64,000 bases of DNA from Lepidodermella squamata. Lineage: Eukaryota > Gastrotricha. The stretch is from positions 2,418,001-2,482,000 of the forward strand of contig JBLDXI010000001.1 of NCBI GenBank assembly GCA_047495785.1, in the 5' to 3' direction. Made by a program: the position numbers and the translations under genes. The notes beneath the pieces are model-generated. The model was given only the letters and a program-made list of their open reading frames with translations. It had not been told where the DNA came from and did not search any database. The first letter of the stretch is position 1; every line of letters starts with the position of its first letter. Shown one piece after another: positions 29,698 through 40,823 of this stretch.

Positions 29698-30942
29698 TTA
29701 TGAAATTACTAGAGCCCAGTTTGTTTTAGCGCCTTCTTCGACCATGGCTGCTTCTTCAGGATGCACATTCAACTCAGTGCAACGAATCCAAAATGCAGAA
29801 CCCGATTTGTAGCTTGGAAGCGAAGTTCGCACAACGCCGAAGAATTTAGCATCAGCTTTTTTACCATCAATTTTGATTCCTTGAGTGTAGAAAGCTTCCA
29901 GACGCTCGAAAGTTGTTGGCAGCATAATCAAAGCCCAACTGACCTCGTTATCGCTTCCGAAGATTGCGCACCACTTCAATTGGCCTAAACCCTTAGGGAC
30001 AAAAGCGCCGCGTGTTGCCATCTTGCGACGCAAGGCCAGAAATTCCGACCAAGCTGATGACAACAAGCGATTATCGGGCGAGTCGGAGCTTTGAAGTTCC
30101 AGCTTTGGCACGGCATGCAAATGCGGCCTATTGAAAGGAGCAGAAACAAACGTTGGCATCAGGCTGCCTCTCAGAAATCCATTAGTGATCGTCTGCTCGT
30201 TGAACTTATTGAACAGTTTCACCGCTGCTTCATCGTCGTGTAAATCAATCAGGTCGCGATGCTTCGCACAACGCGTTGCTTGCAACATACTGCGCGTGCT
30301 TTCGATCAACATTCGATTGATGTGGCTGAAGTCCGCTGTTGGCAACTCAAGTCGTGATTCCGAGTCCGATCTTGATGGGTGGTATCGCTTGATAGTTATA
30401 GGTCTTTCATCAAACTTCGCTGGAGTTCTTCCGATGTGAAGGGCATCTCGGTCAGATGAGTTTCGCAAGTTGCCTGTGAATTTGTTCTCGCCAAGACAAT
30501 CGGGGAAAGCAGTTTCACCAATGTAATGATGAATCGCTCGATAAAATTGGGCTAAATCGCCAGCATTCCAGAATTGTAGAGTTATTTTCGGCAGTCGTTG
30601 ATTCGTTCGGCCAAAAGCACGAGTTTCGACGTGATGCACTTCCAGCTCCTTCCCAACAGGCAGCAAGAAAGAGTGTTCAGTTAGAGTAAAGGCCAAATCG
30701 CGCTGACCTTCCTGTGAGATTTCAATCATGCGATTGTAGCGACCTTTTACGATCTCGATGCTGTACGTCGCCATTACTCGACCCGGTTTATTCGCCATAT
30801 TTGTCACAGTAATTCCCACGATTTCCACATGAGCCAGTGCCTGAAATCAGAATTTGAGATAGCTTTTCAAGATAGCGAGTCAACTTACCCTGCGCTCCAT
30901 GTTGAATGGAAGCTGCGCCGAAAAGATGGTGGTATGAGCCAT
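29698..30942 (-). CDS. Uncharacterised protein, family X member 2
   Basis: Two exons, 30889-30942 and 29698-30840, give 398 residues. The first exon (MAHTTIFSAQLPFNMERR) matches the first exon of the 25389-26745 gene in size and phase, and in a hydrophobic residue-Met pattern. The C-terminal two thirds share HYIGET-FPDCLGE, LFNKFNEQTITNGFL, PFNRPHLHAVPKLEL, WALIMLPTTF and YTQGI with that paralogue. The C-terminus has FWIRCTELNVHPEE. No signal peptide or membrane segment is present. The conserved Asn, Arg, His and Trp positions suggest a structured fold, perhaps an enzyme or adaptor, but no known family is recognised. Confidence 0.72.
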
Positions 30943-31057
30943 GACAGCAGTTTTTATTTCGAGAAAAAAGATTTTGAATGATTGAAAATGGAAAAGAGAA
31001 ATTCGGATTGCACAAAATTAAGCTAGATTTTTTATAATTCCGAAGCATTGAGAGGTA

Positions 31058-32382
31058 TCATTCCCGGCTTAGCATCACCTGCCAATAGTCATTCTCGTCT
31101 CCAAGAAAAAAAGATTTGGATGGAAGGCACAATAGGTAGTTGCCAAGAATCTCCGGATATTTCTCAGAGTCAAGGCATTGCCTTATTTTTGCAAGCATTG
31201 CTTTGTTATTTTTGCCATAATCGTAGCGAAAGTCCTTTCTCGCGATATACTTTGGGGCAATTTGATCTCGCCGCATCACTTCAACAATCTTGTGCCAGAA
31301 AGCTAGTCTAGATCTTTGCTGCAACGACAAAGCCGGCCGACTCGGAAATTGGACTCCGCAGCTTTCCAGAAAATGTATCGTCGAATCCTTGTCATAAAAC
31401 TCTTGCAGCCGGTTCACGTCCGCGATAATGACATTCAAGTCCAAGTTCGATGTTCCGAAATGGCTTAGGAGTGTCAGAGTCAGGGGCAAGTCCCCAGTTC
31501 TAGCAGACCATAACACCGCCGGTGCTACGTCGCTTTCCTCAATTCGGCTGGTAATTTTCGTTTTCACAAATTCAAGGCACTCTGAGAATGCCGTAGGCGC
31601 CAGGTATGATTGGTATCCCGGTTTGAAAAAAGCTCCCCGCTCGATGAAAAACTTCGCTGGCCCGTAATAACGATCCTCATCGCTGTAAATTGAGCATAAC
31701 TCAAGTGGAGTTCGGCCGTGAGCAATCTCTTCATCTAGCTCTTCGACACTCAAACCGGCGTCGTAAATCACTTGAAAATACTCCAGCGGAGGAAAATCAT
31801 AATGACCACAGCCAACATGGTAGAACGGCCACGATAACTTTGCCCCATTATTAACCAAAGCTTTAAAGGTATTAAAGCTCTCGTAAGCTGCAGCCGCGAC
31901 TAATAATGACCTGGTGTCATTGAATCTATCGGGGAAGGTCATATTTGGATCCGCTCCGTAATTTTGAATCATCTTTTCAGCGACATCAGGCAGATCTTGC
32001 GCGACGCAAACGCGTAGTGTTTCCTGCCTCAAGAAATCGTGCGATTCTTTGCTTCGGTTGAAGAAATTGTCAAACAAATCGAAGAAGCCGCTTATTGCTG
32101 CCAGAGCTGCGGCTTCGAGCTGGCAGCCCGTTGTTAGCCATCCTGTTTCATCGCGGAATGTATCGGATGTGCTGCCAATGATCGCTGTTTCAAGGACGTG
32201 CCTGAAGTAGTTGGATTTTATGATGGCGTTTATTCTCGTTTGACTTGTTTCCTCCTGCTGTTGGCGTTCTTCGTCCCAGTACAACACCTCTGATCTCGGA
32301 GATCGTGTGATGACAGCTTGGAAAATAAATCCAATAACGCCAGGGCTGTGATTGTGTCATCATTTGAAAGTGACATTTTCAT
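31058..32382 (-). CDS. Ankyrin-repeat-like cytosolic protein (5' exon uncertain)
   Basis: The main exon, 31058 to about 32287, encodes some 409 residues with degenerate ankyrin-type helices, e.g. DLPDVAEKMIQNYGADPNM, RSLLVAAAAYESFNTFKALVNNGA and GRTPLELCSIYSDEDRYYG. A helical, non-repeat C-terminus follows. It has no signal or membrane segment. The main frame has no early Met. A start exon MKMSLSNDDTITAL... at 32382 sits two bases after a TTTTTTCAG acceptor but is in another frame. A 43-nt GT-AG intron (about 32296-32338) would join them, with a weak donor, so a frame error or different exon remains possible. The best functional guess is protein-protein interaction. Confidence 0.6.
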
Positions 32383-33417
32383 GGCTGAAAAAACTTACAG
32401 ACAAACTCTGCGTTGAGTTCCAGGAGTAGTATTTTTAATTGGATTTACTCTAGATTCGTATTCTCGCACCGCGAATTCGATAGCTTGCAAATAGTCAGGA
32501 ATTTCCATCACGTTGCTTTCGTTATTAGCTTAGCTATCCAAATCATGAACACAGAATTGGTTGATTATAAGCCAAAAGTTACGTCAGCTGTCTTTATGAT
32601 GACGTGTTTTATTCTTGGAATATGAATCATCACTTCATGCGAGAGCTTGATTTATTGTTATCTGGTAATTTGCTTATCAGCTCTAGTTTCAAGATTTAGC
32701 TAAGGCCATTCGTGTTACGGTTAAATCGGTGGGATTATCAAACTTTGCAGAAGCATCCTGAAGACTTGTAAATCTTGAGACTTGAATGTAGATAATGCTG
32801 TGACTGGACTTAATTCAGTTGATTGGTGTTTACTTGTGATATGATTTACGATAAGGTTCCATATCAAAACCAACCAGATAGAAAACTCTAATATGTACCT
32901 AGAAATGATCCGATAAATTCAGCAGATGCAAATATGAGACGCAAAACAGCAAGAAGTGGGACTTTTTGGGCTTCATTGTCCTCTGGAAAGATTTCCTATC
33001 GTCATGGGTCTCGATATATGCGTATTTGTCAATCCAATTGCCATGACTTATTTACAATGCAATTTTCATCGAGGTTTCTGAAAGGCTTGCAAATTGGATA
33101 TAACATCAGCGAACGTGGTAAGTATTCATCGATGTATCTCCTTCCGATCTTCTTAATAGGAAGAAAGAAATAAAAGTTAGTGTGCAGCAAAAGAGGTTGA
33201 AGTGTACTATACTACCGATTTGAAGTAAAGCCAATACTGCCACCGTGCGATGTTCATAATTAGGTAAGTTGTCTAAATGGTGTTATTCAGCTAGGGCAGT
33301 GCGCAGCTGTTCAAATGTGCAAATTTCAAATGAACCACATAAGATCAGAACAGTCACCAATTATAGCCTAAATATTAATGGTCAGGGTATACTTATCTTT
33401 GCGGCAACCATAGTTTT
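32383..33417. other. Intergenic region between divergent genes
   Basis: AT-rich DNA separates the ankyrin-like gene (minus) from the first GT92 gene (plus). Short frames near 32413 and 32934 have no support. It presumably carries both promoters; no clear motif is seen. Confidence 0.35.
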
Positions 33418-35077
33418 ATGGAGCGAATAATTCGGTTCGCCGTGCTTAAAAGATGGGAAATCTACGGATTCGTTGTTACAATTTTACTGCTTAAGATCTG
33501 TTGGAATGAGCGCCCATTAACTGCCCCCGAATCGCCCTCTTTCACCTCTATTGAAGTTCCTCCTAGTAATTTCGTCACAGACGGACCTGTGGACGATGTT
33601 CAATGTGACCCTGCCGAGTACTATCATGTCAGCCAGGATGAGTTTACGAAAATGGACCCGAAATCTCAATTCGCAGCTTGTCGCCAGCTCATTGACGCAG
33701 AAATGCATTGCACGACCGGAAAAGATAACGCCAGCAAGATTGCGTACTTCTCAAAGAATCAAGTTCCGATTCCTTTCAACGTTTTCGTTTCGAAAGGCCG
33801 CAATGACGCTGCGGAGGACGATCCTTGGTACGTCTACGTCATAGTCATGCTCTACGGAACTTGTTACGAACATGTATGGTACCTGGAGGGCTGCCGCTTC
33901 GGAAATCTCCGCCTTCCTGGCGAGTATTCGCAATGGTCTTACTATACTCAATGGCGAGCTATTTTGACGCTGCGGACAAATCAGCTAATGTTTCAGGAGT
34001 GTCAGCCCGTCCTAGATGAGAAGGGCTATGGGGATGAAAATGGTTATGACTCGATGTGGGTTATCGCTTTGAGATGCAAACTCCCCGCCACTATCCATAA
34101 GGTATGATTTATAGCATGATATTTCCGAGAGATTCTAACTTGGGAAATAGGACGACCTTCAAAGAGTTACTGTGCAAGGTTACTACACAGACGACGGTGC
34201 TTTGAGGTTCACAAGTTCTAACTTGCGAGTATGCAACCACGACAAGGTTATTCCTAATCGACTGAAACTGGCATCTTGCGCGCTGATAGACAACACCCAT
34301 CCATTCCACCATGTCATTGAATGGATCGAGTACCACCTCCTGCTTGGGATTCAACACTTTGTTTTCTACGTTAATGAACCGCCTGCTAGATATCGCGAAT
34401 TCGCCGCTCTGTTCAAAAAGCATGGCTATGACGACTTGGTGACCCTGGTGCCGATGTATGTCGCATTTCCAGAGTTACCTAAAGCGAGCGGATTCTTCCT
34501 ACAGGCAGTTATCAACAATGAATGCCTCTACCGAATGAAAGTAAGTTCGATATTGAAGAAAAGGCTATACAATTGCCTGTTTGAATATCCCAAGGATCGA
34601 ACTGACTGGCTGGCAGTTATGGACATAGACGAGTTCTTTCAGGTTTACGAAAGCCCGACTCTAGTCGATTTTGTCGAGCAGATACGTAATGGGTTGCCAG
34701 ATGTTGGCGCCATCATGTTCAAGTCGTGGTACTTCGGTCCCGATAACAAGAGCCATCCTGTCTCATTGGAAAAGCCATATTCCAAAATTACAGATTTCAC
34801 CCTTCGAATGGATTCGTTCATCGCGATTACTCGGGAGAAGAACATTTTTCGGACAGATAAAGCTCTGTACATGACAGTCCACTACTTGTCAGCTGGCGGC
34901 GAGTCGGTTTCGGTCGATACCATTGAGGAGGGCCGATTAGTTCATTATCGCGTTCCGACCATGGACTTTTTCGAAGAGGAGCGTTCTAATGGAACGCTAA
35001 AAATGGATAAAACCATGGCGGAAAAATTTGGTGAATCTGTGAGACGGAGGATGATGGACAGAGGCGTCAGGTTTTAG
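33418..35077 (+). CDS. Type II membrane glycosyltransferase, GT92 family (copy 1)
   Basis: Exons 33418-34101 and 34151-35077 give 536 residues. A short cytosolic tail precedes one membrane anchor (about residues 15-29, WEIYGFVVTILLLKICW), the Golgi type II layout. The catalytic region has the family's HPFHHVIEWIEYH-LLGIQHFVFYVNEPP block and a DID metal-binding motif (386-388) in DWLAVMDIDEFFQ. The N-terminal stem carries a DPWYVYVIVMLYGTCYE block and paired cysteines. GT92 enzymes known in animals add galactose to fucosylated glycans. The exact donor and acceptor here are inferred by family only. It is about 70-75% identical to the copy at 38382, with the intron in the same place and phase. 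Confidence 0.9.
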
Positions 35078-35755
35078 CGTTAAGAGATGATTAGGACATG
35101 ACAATAAACAACAATATTCCACCTAATAATCTCGATTTACTTTATTTACCAGGTAGTTGGTCTAAGCACTTAGCGAAAGGAGTGATCTTTGTCTAAGCAT
35201 TTTCGAAGCCTGATACACGGCAGTTTATGGAAACTATATCGTTTTATACCGAAAACGAACCTAATTAAATCTGTAAAATGAAATAAATTGGAAATGAGAA
35301 GCTTGTGATAAGTTTTAATCGACATAGACTTAAGACCCATATTTGTTATAATCAAAAGCTAAAAGCCTCAAAATATGAGTATCCGAGTTGCACACCTTCG
35401 ACATGAACTTGTAATTGGCATGCCTAGCCGATAGTTCTCACTATGAATAGTATGCGGCCAGTCTACGGGTTAACTTCAGCCTGAAAATCTGATATCGATT
35501 CCAAATATTCGTTTTTCTGATATTTCAGCAGTTTTCGAAGCCATTGCAATAAACGTTTCTCGATTTGAAATCATATACAGTATGCAAGTGAGATTTTTAA
35601 TCAGCTTGTTCTGGAAAAATAATATTTTAGAATGAAATTTAGAACAACTGAAAATAGGATTAATACCTAATTAATAGGCATCTGTTTTACAATTTTCCAG
35701 AAAATATAACTTATTAAAAGATTTATTCAAATAACAATGACGGTTTATCATATAA
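35078..35755. other. Intergenic region between convergent genes
   Basis: Two 3' ends face each other across AT-rich sequence. No coding frame, RNA gene or repeat is recognised. Confidence 0.35.
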
Positions 35756-37635
35756 CTACGCGATCATTTTAAGTCCGTAAACCAAGAGTGTAACCAGTCC
35801 GCAAATAAACGAGGCAATCGCAACAACCAAATCCGCCAATCGAATGATGCGAATGGCACTATTTTTGTGGTCATTAAGCCAGACAAGTCGCTTGGCGGTG
35901 CGCATATGTGCAATCGAACACGTTGCGAGTGTGTAGATGGTAATTAACACGCAAATGACCATAAAAGCGACGACGATATTAATGAGATACACCTCGGTCG
36001 CTGTTTGAGGAATCAGGTCGAAAATCAAGGTCAACATGACTGCAATTGATAGGTTCACTGTAATGCAAAACGTCGGCCTATCCGGGTGTTTCGGGTCCAT
36101 GATCAACGCTGATATTTGAAGTAGAAATAACGAGATGGTCGGTATGAAAACATTTGAGACGTAATATTGGAATTTTCGCTTCAAAGTCAACGTCGCGGTG
36201 ATGTGGGGATACCCGCCAGCAATGCGCTTTGAAGCGTTGAAGCCGATTAGATCCCAAATTTCGTCCCCTCTCAGAATTTCGAACCCTTCCATAGCGGACA
36301 TGCTTAGGACGTTTATCTCAACTTCTTCGTTTTGATTCTCATTTTCGAACTCGAACGAGCAAGATGAAATGTCGAAGGGAAACTTGACGTAGCTGAAGCC
36401 GTAGCAGAGGGCTTGAAGTAGTCTGAAGCTGTAGATCAGAAATCTGACTCCCAATCGATGAAAGGGCTGCACTTTGATGAGCCGCTCACTATTATCCCGA
36501 AAATAAAAATAAAATAAAATGGTTAAATACTGTAACGTCTGTCAAAAGGACATCAGGGCAACCTTAGACACTTCAAATTATGTTACTTCATCATCTTCTG
36601 TTTGATCGATTTTTTAAAATCCAAAGATCATCAGAATATCTTTCAGCGGAACCACTTTTCAAAATTTGGCACCGAATGCAACATTTTCGAATATTTTTAT
36701 CAATTTATAATTATGCGGTGTTCTCAATAATTCTGAAAATTATGATGAGAATTTGTCCAGAATATCGCGAAGAATTTTTATGATTTTATGAAAAATTTGG
36801 ATTATTTACAATTAAATCAGGAAATCCCCGAGCAAAAAATATTGAAAATTCAATTCAAATTTGGTTACGCTAAAAGTAAAACAGTTCCAAAATTAGAGTC
36901 TTCGAATCTTGAAATTCAGGGGTCCGTTGAATATGCAAATGAGCTTCTAAAATCAAAGCCAAAAGTCAACCATTTTTCGGTAAAAAATGGAAAAATTTCC
37001 AAATTTTGCAGGAAATTCAGGAAAATTAGTTTTCCCAAGTTTGGGTTAATTTTTTGATTTTCAACTGATTTTTGAACTTTGAAAAAAATGGTTATGTTCA
37101 AAGTTACGGTAACAAAATAGTAAGCAAAAGACGAAATCTCACTCTCTAAGGGGTCGCGACTCAGCCATTGTGTTGATGAACTGCATGTCTGGCCACCAAA
37201 CATCCACTGCTGGAATTTCAAATTGAAGCCTATCCAGCTTTTCTTGCGAAAGGTTCTGGTAGCCAGGGTACAAAGCTGATCTTATATCTCCATCGCAAGG
37301 TATTACCCAAGAAATTCGCAAATTTACCATGGCGGTCACGCTATCATTTATTATGAAAATAAAATTGACTAAAATTCATGGTAATTTTACCTCATAGATT
37401 CGTCGCTAATGTCGTCGATTTGGCTGATTCCAACCTCGATGTAACTCTGTATGGGGTCGTTGAAATTGCCAGTTTTCAAGTGCCACTCTGTCGGCAAATT
37501 GTTCGCCAAGGCGATCGGGCATAAATTGAAGAATCTCTCCTTCATTTCACCAGTCAAAGTTGTCACGTCATGGCTGGAAATTTCCGGGAAGAATGAGCTC
37601 AGAAGCAGCTGAGATACTATGAGAAAAGCAGCCAT
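35756..37635 (-). CDS. nAChR-like Cys-loop channel subunit, paralogue
   Basis: Exons 37391-37635, 37143-37340 and 35756-36488 give 391 residues. Exon 2 has the same length (198 nt) and phases as in the gene at 26890. A signal peptide (MAAFLIVSQLLLSSFFPEIS) is followed by NNLPTEWHLKTGNF, VWWPDMQ and a Cys-loop C176-YGFSYVKFPFDISS-C191, again with 14 spacer residues. Four membrane helices end the protein. M2 is VTVNLSIAVMLTLIFDLIP, preceded by DPKHPDRP, so an acidic Asp replaces the Gln of the paralogue at the outer M2 end. Intron 2 (36489-37142) is 654 nt, long for this locus. Confidence 0.9.
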
Positions 37636-38381
37636 TTCAAAAATATGAATATTCGACTAGAGTTTCGTGTTTGTTCCGCCCGAGAGACGGTTTTTTAATT
37701 TGCATGACGAGTAAGAAAAATCGATAAGGTTCAAGACAAAAATTTCTCTGTGAATCTTCGCTTTGTTTGAACAGAACGGGGTGTTTTGATTAAAAGTAAA
37801 TGATTTTTCGGGCGTGGTAAATACTCCGGAATCGCTACCGTTTTTCACTGATATAGAAGATACACTGGTTTATTTGATTAACAAAAAACAAGGAGAAAAA
37901 TCAATTTCCGACAATTTCTTGCTGCGTCAGGAAATGGCGGAAATAAAAATATAGCTTGGCGATTCTTATGAAATTGCAGGAATTACTTCAAAAATGTCGA
38001 AAATTTATTGAAACTCATGGGAAAAAATTCGGGCTGCTGTTCCGATAATACCGAGTAAGTGTAACCACGGGGAAAAATTGAACAAAATTCAAGCAACACA
38101 CCTATGGTAGAATTTACATTAGGGGCTATTATGCTGAAGTGTTTGGTGAACGTAAACTCAGCCCTCTTAGAATGTAGTAAAATGCTAACGCTAAATTACA
38201 CAAGTAACATTTTGTTCGGTGCGTCGCATTAAAAAACTTCAATTGTATGAGAGTTAATACACGCTTTCCGGCAAACAGTATTGTTCTACTTCTCATTTTC
38301 AAGGTGGAATAGACATCACAGCATCACATGGAAAGTCCTGCAAAATCATTGACATTTCAGCCGTGAAAGAATTGGCCAACG
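37636..38381. other. Intergenic region between divergent genes
   Basis: AT-rich sequence shared by the 5' ends of the channel and the second GT92 gene. A GACATTTCAG acceptor-like site ends at 38360, 21 bases before the GT92 start codon. Nothing else is recognised. Confidence 0.35.
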
Positions 38382-40605
38382 ATGCGACGGCCCGGCTGGC
38401 ATGTGGCTTCGAAAAAATGGGAAATTTACGGCATCGTGATGACTATTTTGCTGCTAACTATTCTCTGGAAAGATTATTTTATGCAACGAAAAGGTTACAA
38501 TTTAGTCTCCACCTCTTCCTTTGGTTCGAAGGAATCTGGTTATCTAGACGATGTTCAATGTGACCCTGCCGAGTACTATTATGTCAGCCAGGATGAGTTG
38601 AAGAAAATGGACCCGAAATCCCAATTCGCAGCTTGTCGTCAACTCCTCGATGCAGAAATGCATTGCACAACCGGAAACGACAACGCCAGCAAAATTGCGT
38701 ACTTCTCAAAGAATCAATTTCCGATTCCTTTCAACGTTTTCGTTTCGAAAGGTCGGAATGACGCTGCGGAGGACGATCCGTGGTACGTTTACGTCATAGT
38801 CATGCTGTACGGAACTTGTTACGAGGATGTTTGGATAGAAGATGGCTGCCGAAATGGGAATCTTCGCCTTCCTGGTGAGTATTCGCAATGGTCTTACGAC
38901 ACTCGGTGGCGAGCTGGCTTGTTGTTCGAGGACAACAGACAAGTTTATCAGGAGTGTCAACCTGTGCTCGACGAAAATGGCAAGGGTGATGAAGTGGGCG
39001 ACAACGATTCAGGATGGGTCATCACTTTAAAGTGTAAACTTCCAAAAAGTAGCAACAAGGTACAAGCTATTCTGACTGTTAACAAGTGAAAAGTTGGGTT
39101 TGGCGCATTTTTTCTATTTTCTTTCAAAAGTGTGGGACGATTCTTGGATTCCTAGATGTTCCTACTCAGTCTTCCTTGAGAATTTCGAATTTGCAAAATT
39201 TAGAAATCTTGTAGGCTCCCATCCACCTCAAAAGATGGGAGACCCTAAAGTTTCGCCGGAAAAGCTTATCGGTTCAGGCTGAAGTAGAAGCACGAGCTTG
39301 ATTCCATCAAAAAAAATTAATATCTGGCGGGATTCCTCACCTTAGGTTACCCTAACAAAATTTCGAGTGCGCATAAGAAAATAACATCAGAATTCATTGC
39401 GCGACGAATTATTAATTGATGCAATAATAATTAAAACTTTTAAGCGCGCGTTTTCAAAATTAGAACCCGTAAAATTTGAAGCCCATTTTCTCAGCAACTC
39501 TGATGGCTATCAGCCTCTTTTTGATATCGTTCGATTCCTCGCTCATTGATCTTGAAAGCGGCATCAAAATCTCACGATTTCGAAAATTTTGCCGAACCTC
39601 ACTTTTCAGTTGATAACGGTTCTATATTGGATATCTCTTTAATATTGAAAAATTGAGTAGGACGACCTTCGAAGAGTGACTGTTCAAGGCTTCGACAAAA
39701 CTGATGGCACCATGACACTTACAAGTTCGAACTTGCGAGTATGCAATCACGACAAGGTCATTCCTAATCGACTGAAACTGGCATCTTGCACGCTGATTGA
39801 CAATAGCCATCCATTCCACCATGTCATCGAATGGATCGAGTATCATCAACTACTTGGGATTCAACACTTTGTTTTTTATGTCAACGAACCGCCGGCTAGA
39901 TATAGCGAATTCGCCGCCTTGTTCAAAAAGCATGGTTATGACGACTTGGTCACCTTAGTGCCGATGTATGTCGCATTTCCAACGTTACCTAAAGCGAGCG
40001 GATTCTTCCTACAGGCAGCTATCAACCATGAATGCTTCTACCGAATGAAAGTAAGTTCGATATTAAAGAAAAGGCTATACAATTGCCTGTTTGAATATCC
40101 CAAGGATCGAACTGACTGGTTGGCAGTTATGGACGTCGACGAGTTCTTTCAGGTCTACGAAAGTCCGAATCTAGCTGATTTTGTCGAGCAGACACGTCAT
40201 GACATGCCAGATGTTGGTGCCATTATGTTTAAGGCTTGGTATTTTGGCCCTGGGAACGAAACTTACGATGTTTCATCAGAAAAACCGGGATTGAAAATCG
40301 CTGATTTGACCCTCCGGATGGATTCTTTCATCGAAAACGGCCGGGAGAAGAACATATTTCGGACGGATAAAGCTCTGTACATGACGATTCACCACTTGTC
40401 GGCCGGCGGGAGAGTTCACATTGTGGATGCGGTTAAAACAGGCCGTTTAGTACATTATCGCATTCCGACTATGTACTTCTTTGACGAGGAGCAATTTTAC
40501 GGCAAGCTGAAAATCGATAATTCTATGGCGGAGAAATTTGGCGAATCTGTGAAACGGAGAATGATGGATAGAGGCGTGAATCTTCAGCTAGATGCGAATT
40601 TCTGA
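38382..40605 (+). CDS. Type II membrane glycosyltransferase, GT92 family (copy 2)
   Basis: Exons 38382-39059 and 39661-40605 give 540 residues. The membrane anchor (KKWEIYGIVMTILLLTILWK), DPWYVYVIVMLYGTCYE, HPFHHVIEWIEYHQLLGIQHF and DWLAVMDVDEFFQ match copy 1, the DxD-type motif being DVD here. The stem after the anchor is shorter and more diverged than the catalytic part. The single intron is 601 nt against 49 nt in copy 1, because a MITE (39074-39620) sits inside it. The insertion therefore post-dates the duplication. The likely role is Golgi glycan modification; the duplicates may differ in acceptor. Confidence 0.9.
39074..39620 (+). mobile_element. GTTAAC-family MITE inside a GT92 intron
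   Basis: Begins GACTGTTAACAAGTGAAAAG with GGGTTTGGCG and ends CACTTTTCAG-TTGATAACGGTTC. It aligns across its length with the copy at 20032 in the same orientation. It fills almost all of the 601-nt intron, and the flanking splice sites are intact. Confidence 0.78.
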
Positions 40606-40823
40606 AATTCAAAAAAAACGAGAAAAAACATTCCGGATATGGCAGTGAAGCCGACATTTCAGCCACGACAATTTGGCGAAAATTCAGCATTCAGCTTCAA
40701 TTGGCAATTCAATTTTCAAAGCGTTTCCCCATCATATTATTGTTATCAACTGTGATAAAAGATGAATTTTCCAGAAATATATATTTATTATTTTTGTGCC
40801 ATAAAAATAACAATTTGAAATTT

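Noticed and set aside
36788-37221. Open frames within the long intron of the second nAChR-like gene
   Set aside because: They lie in AT-rich sequence with Lys/Asn/Phe-biased translation, and flanking splice sites show this is intron.
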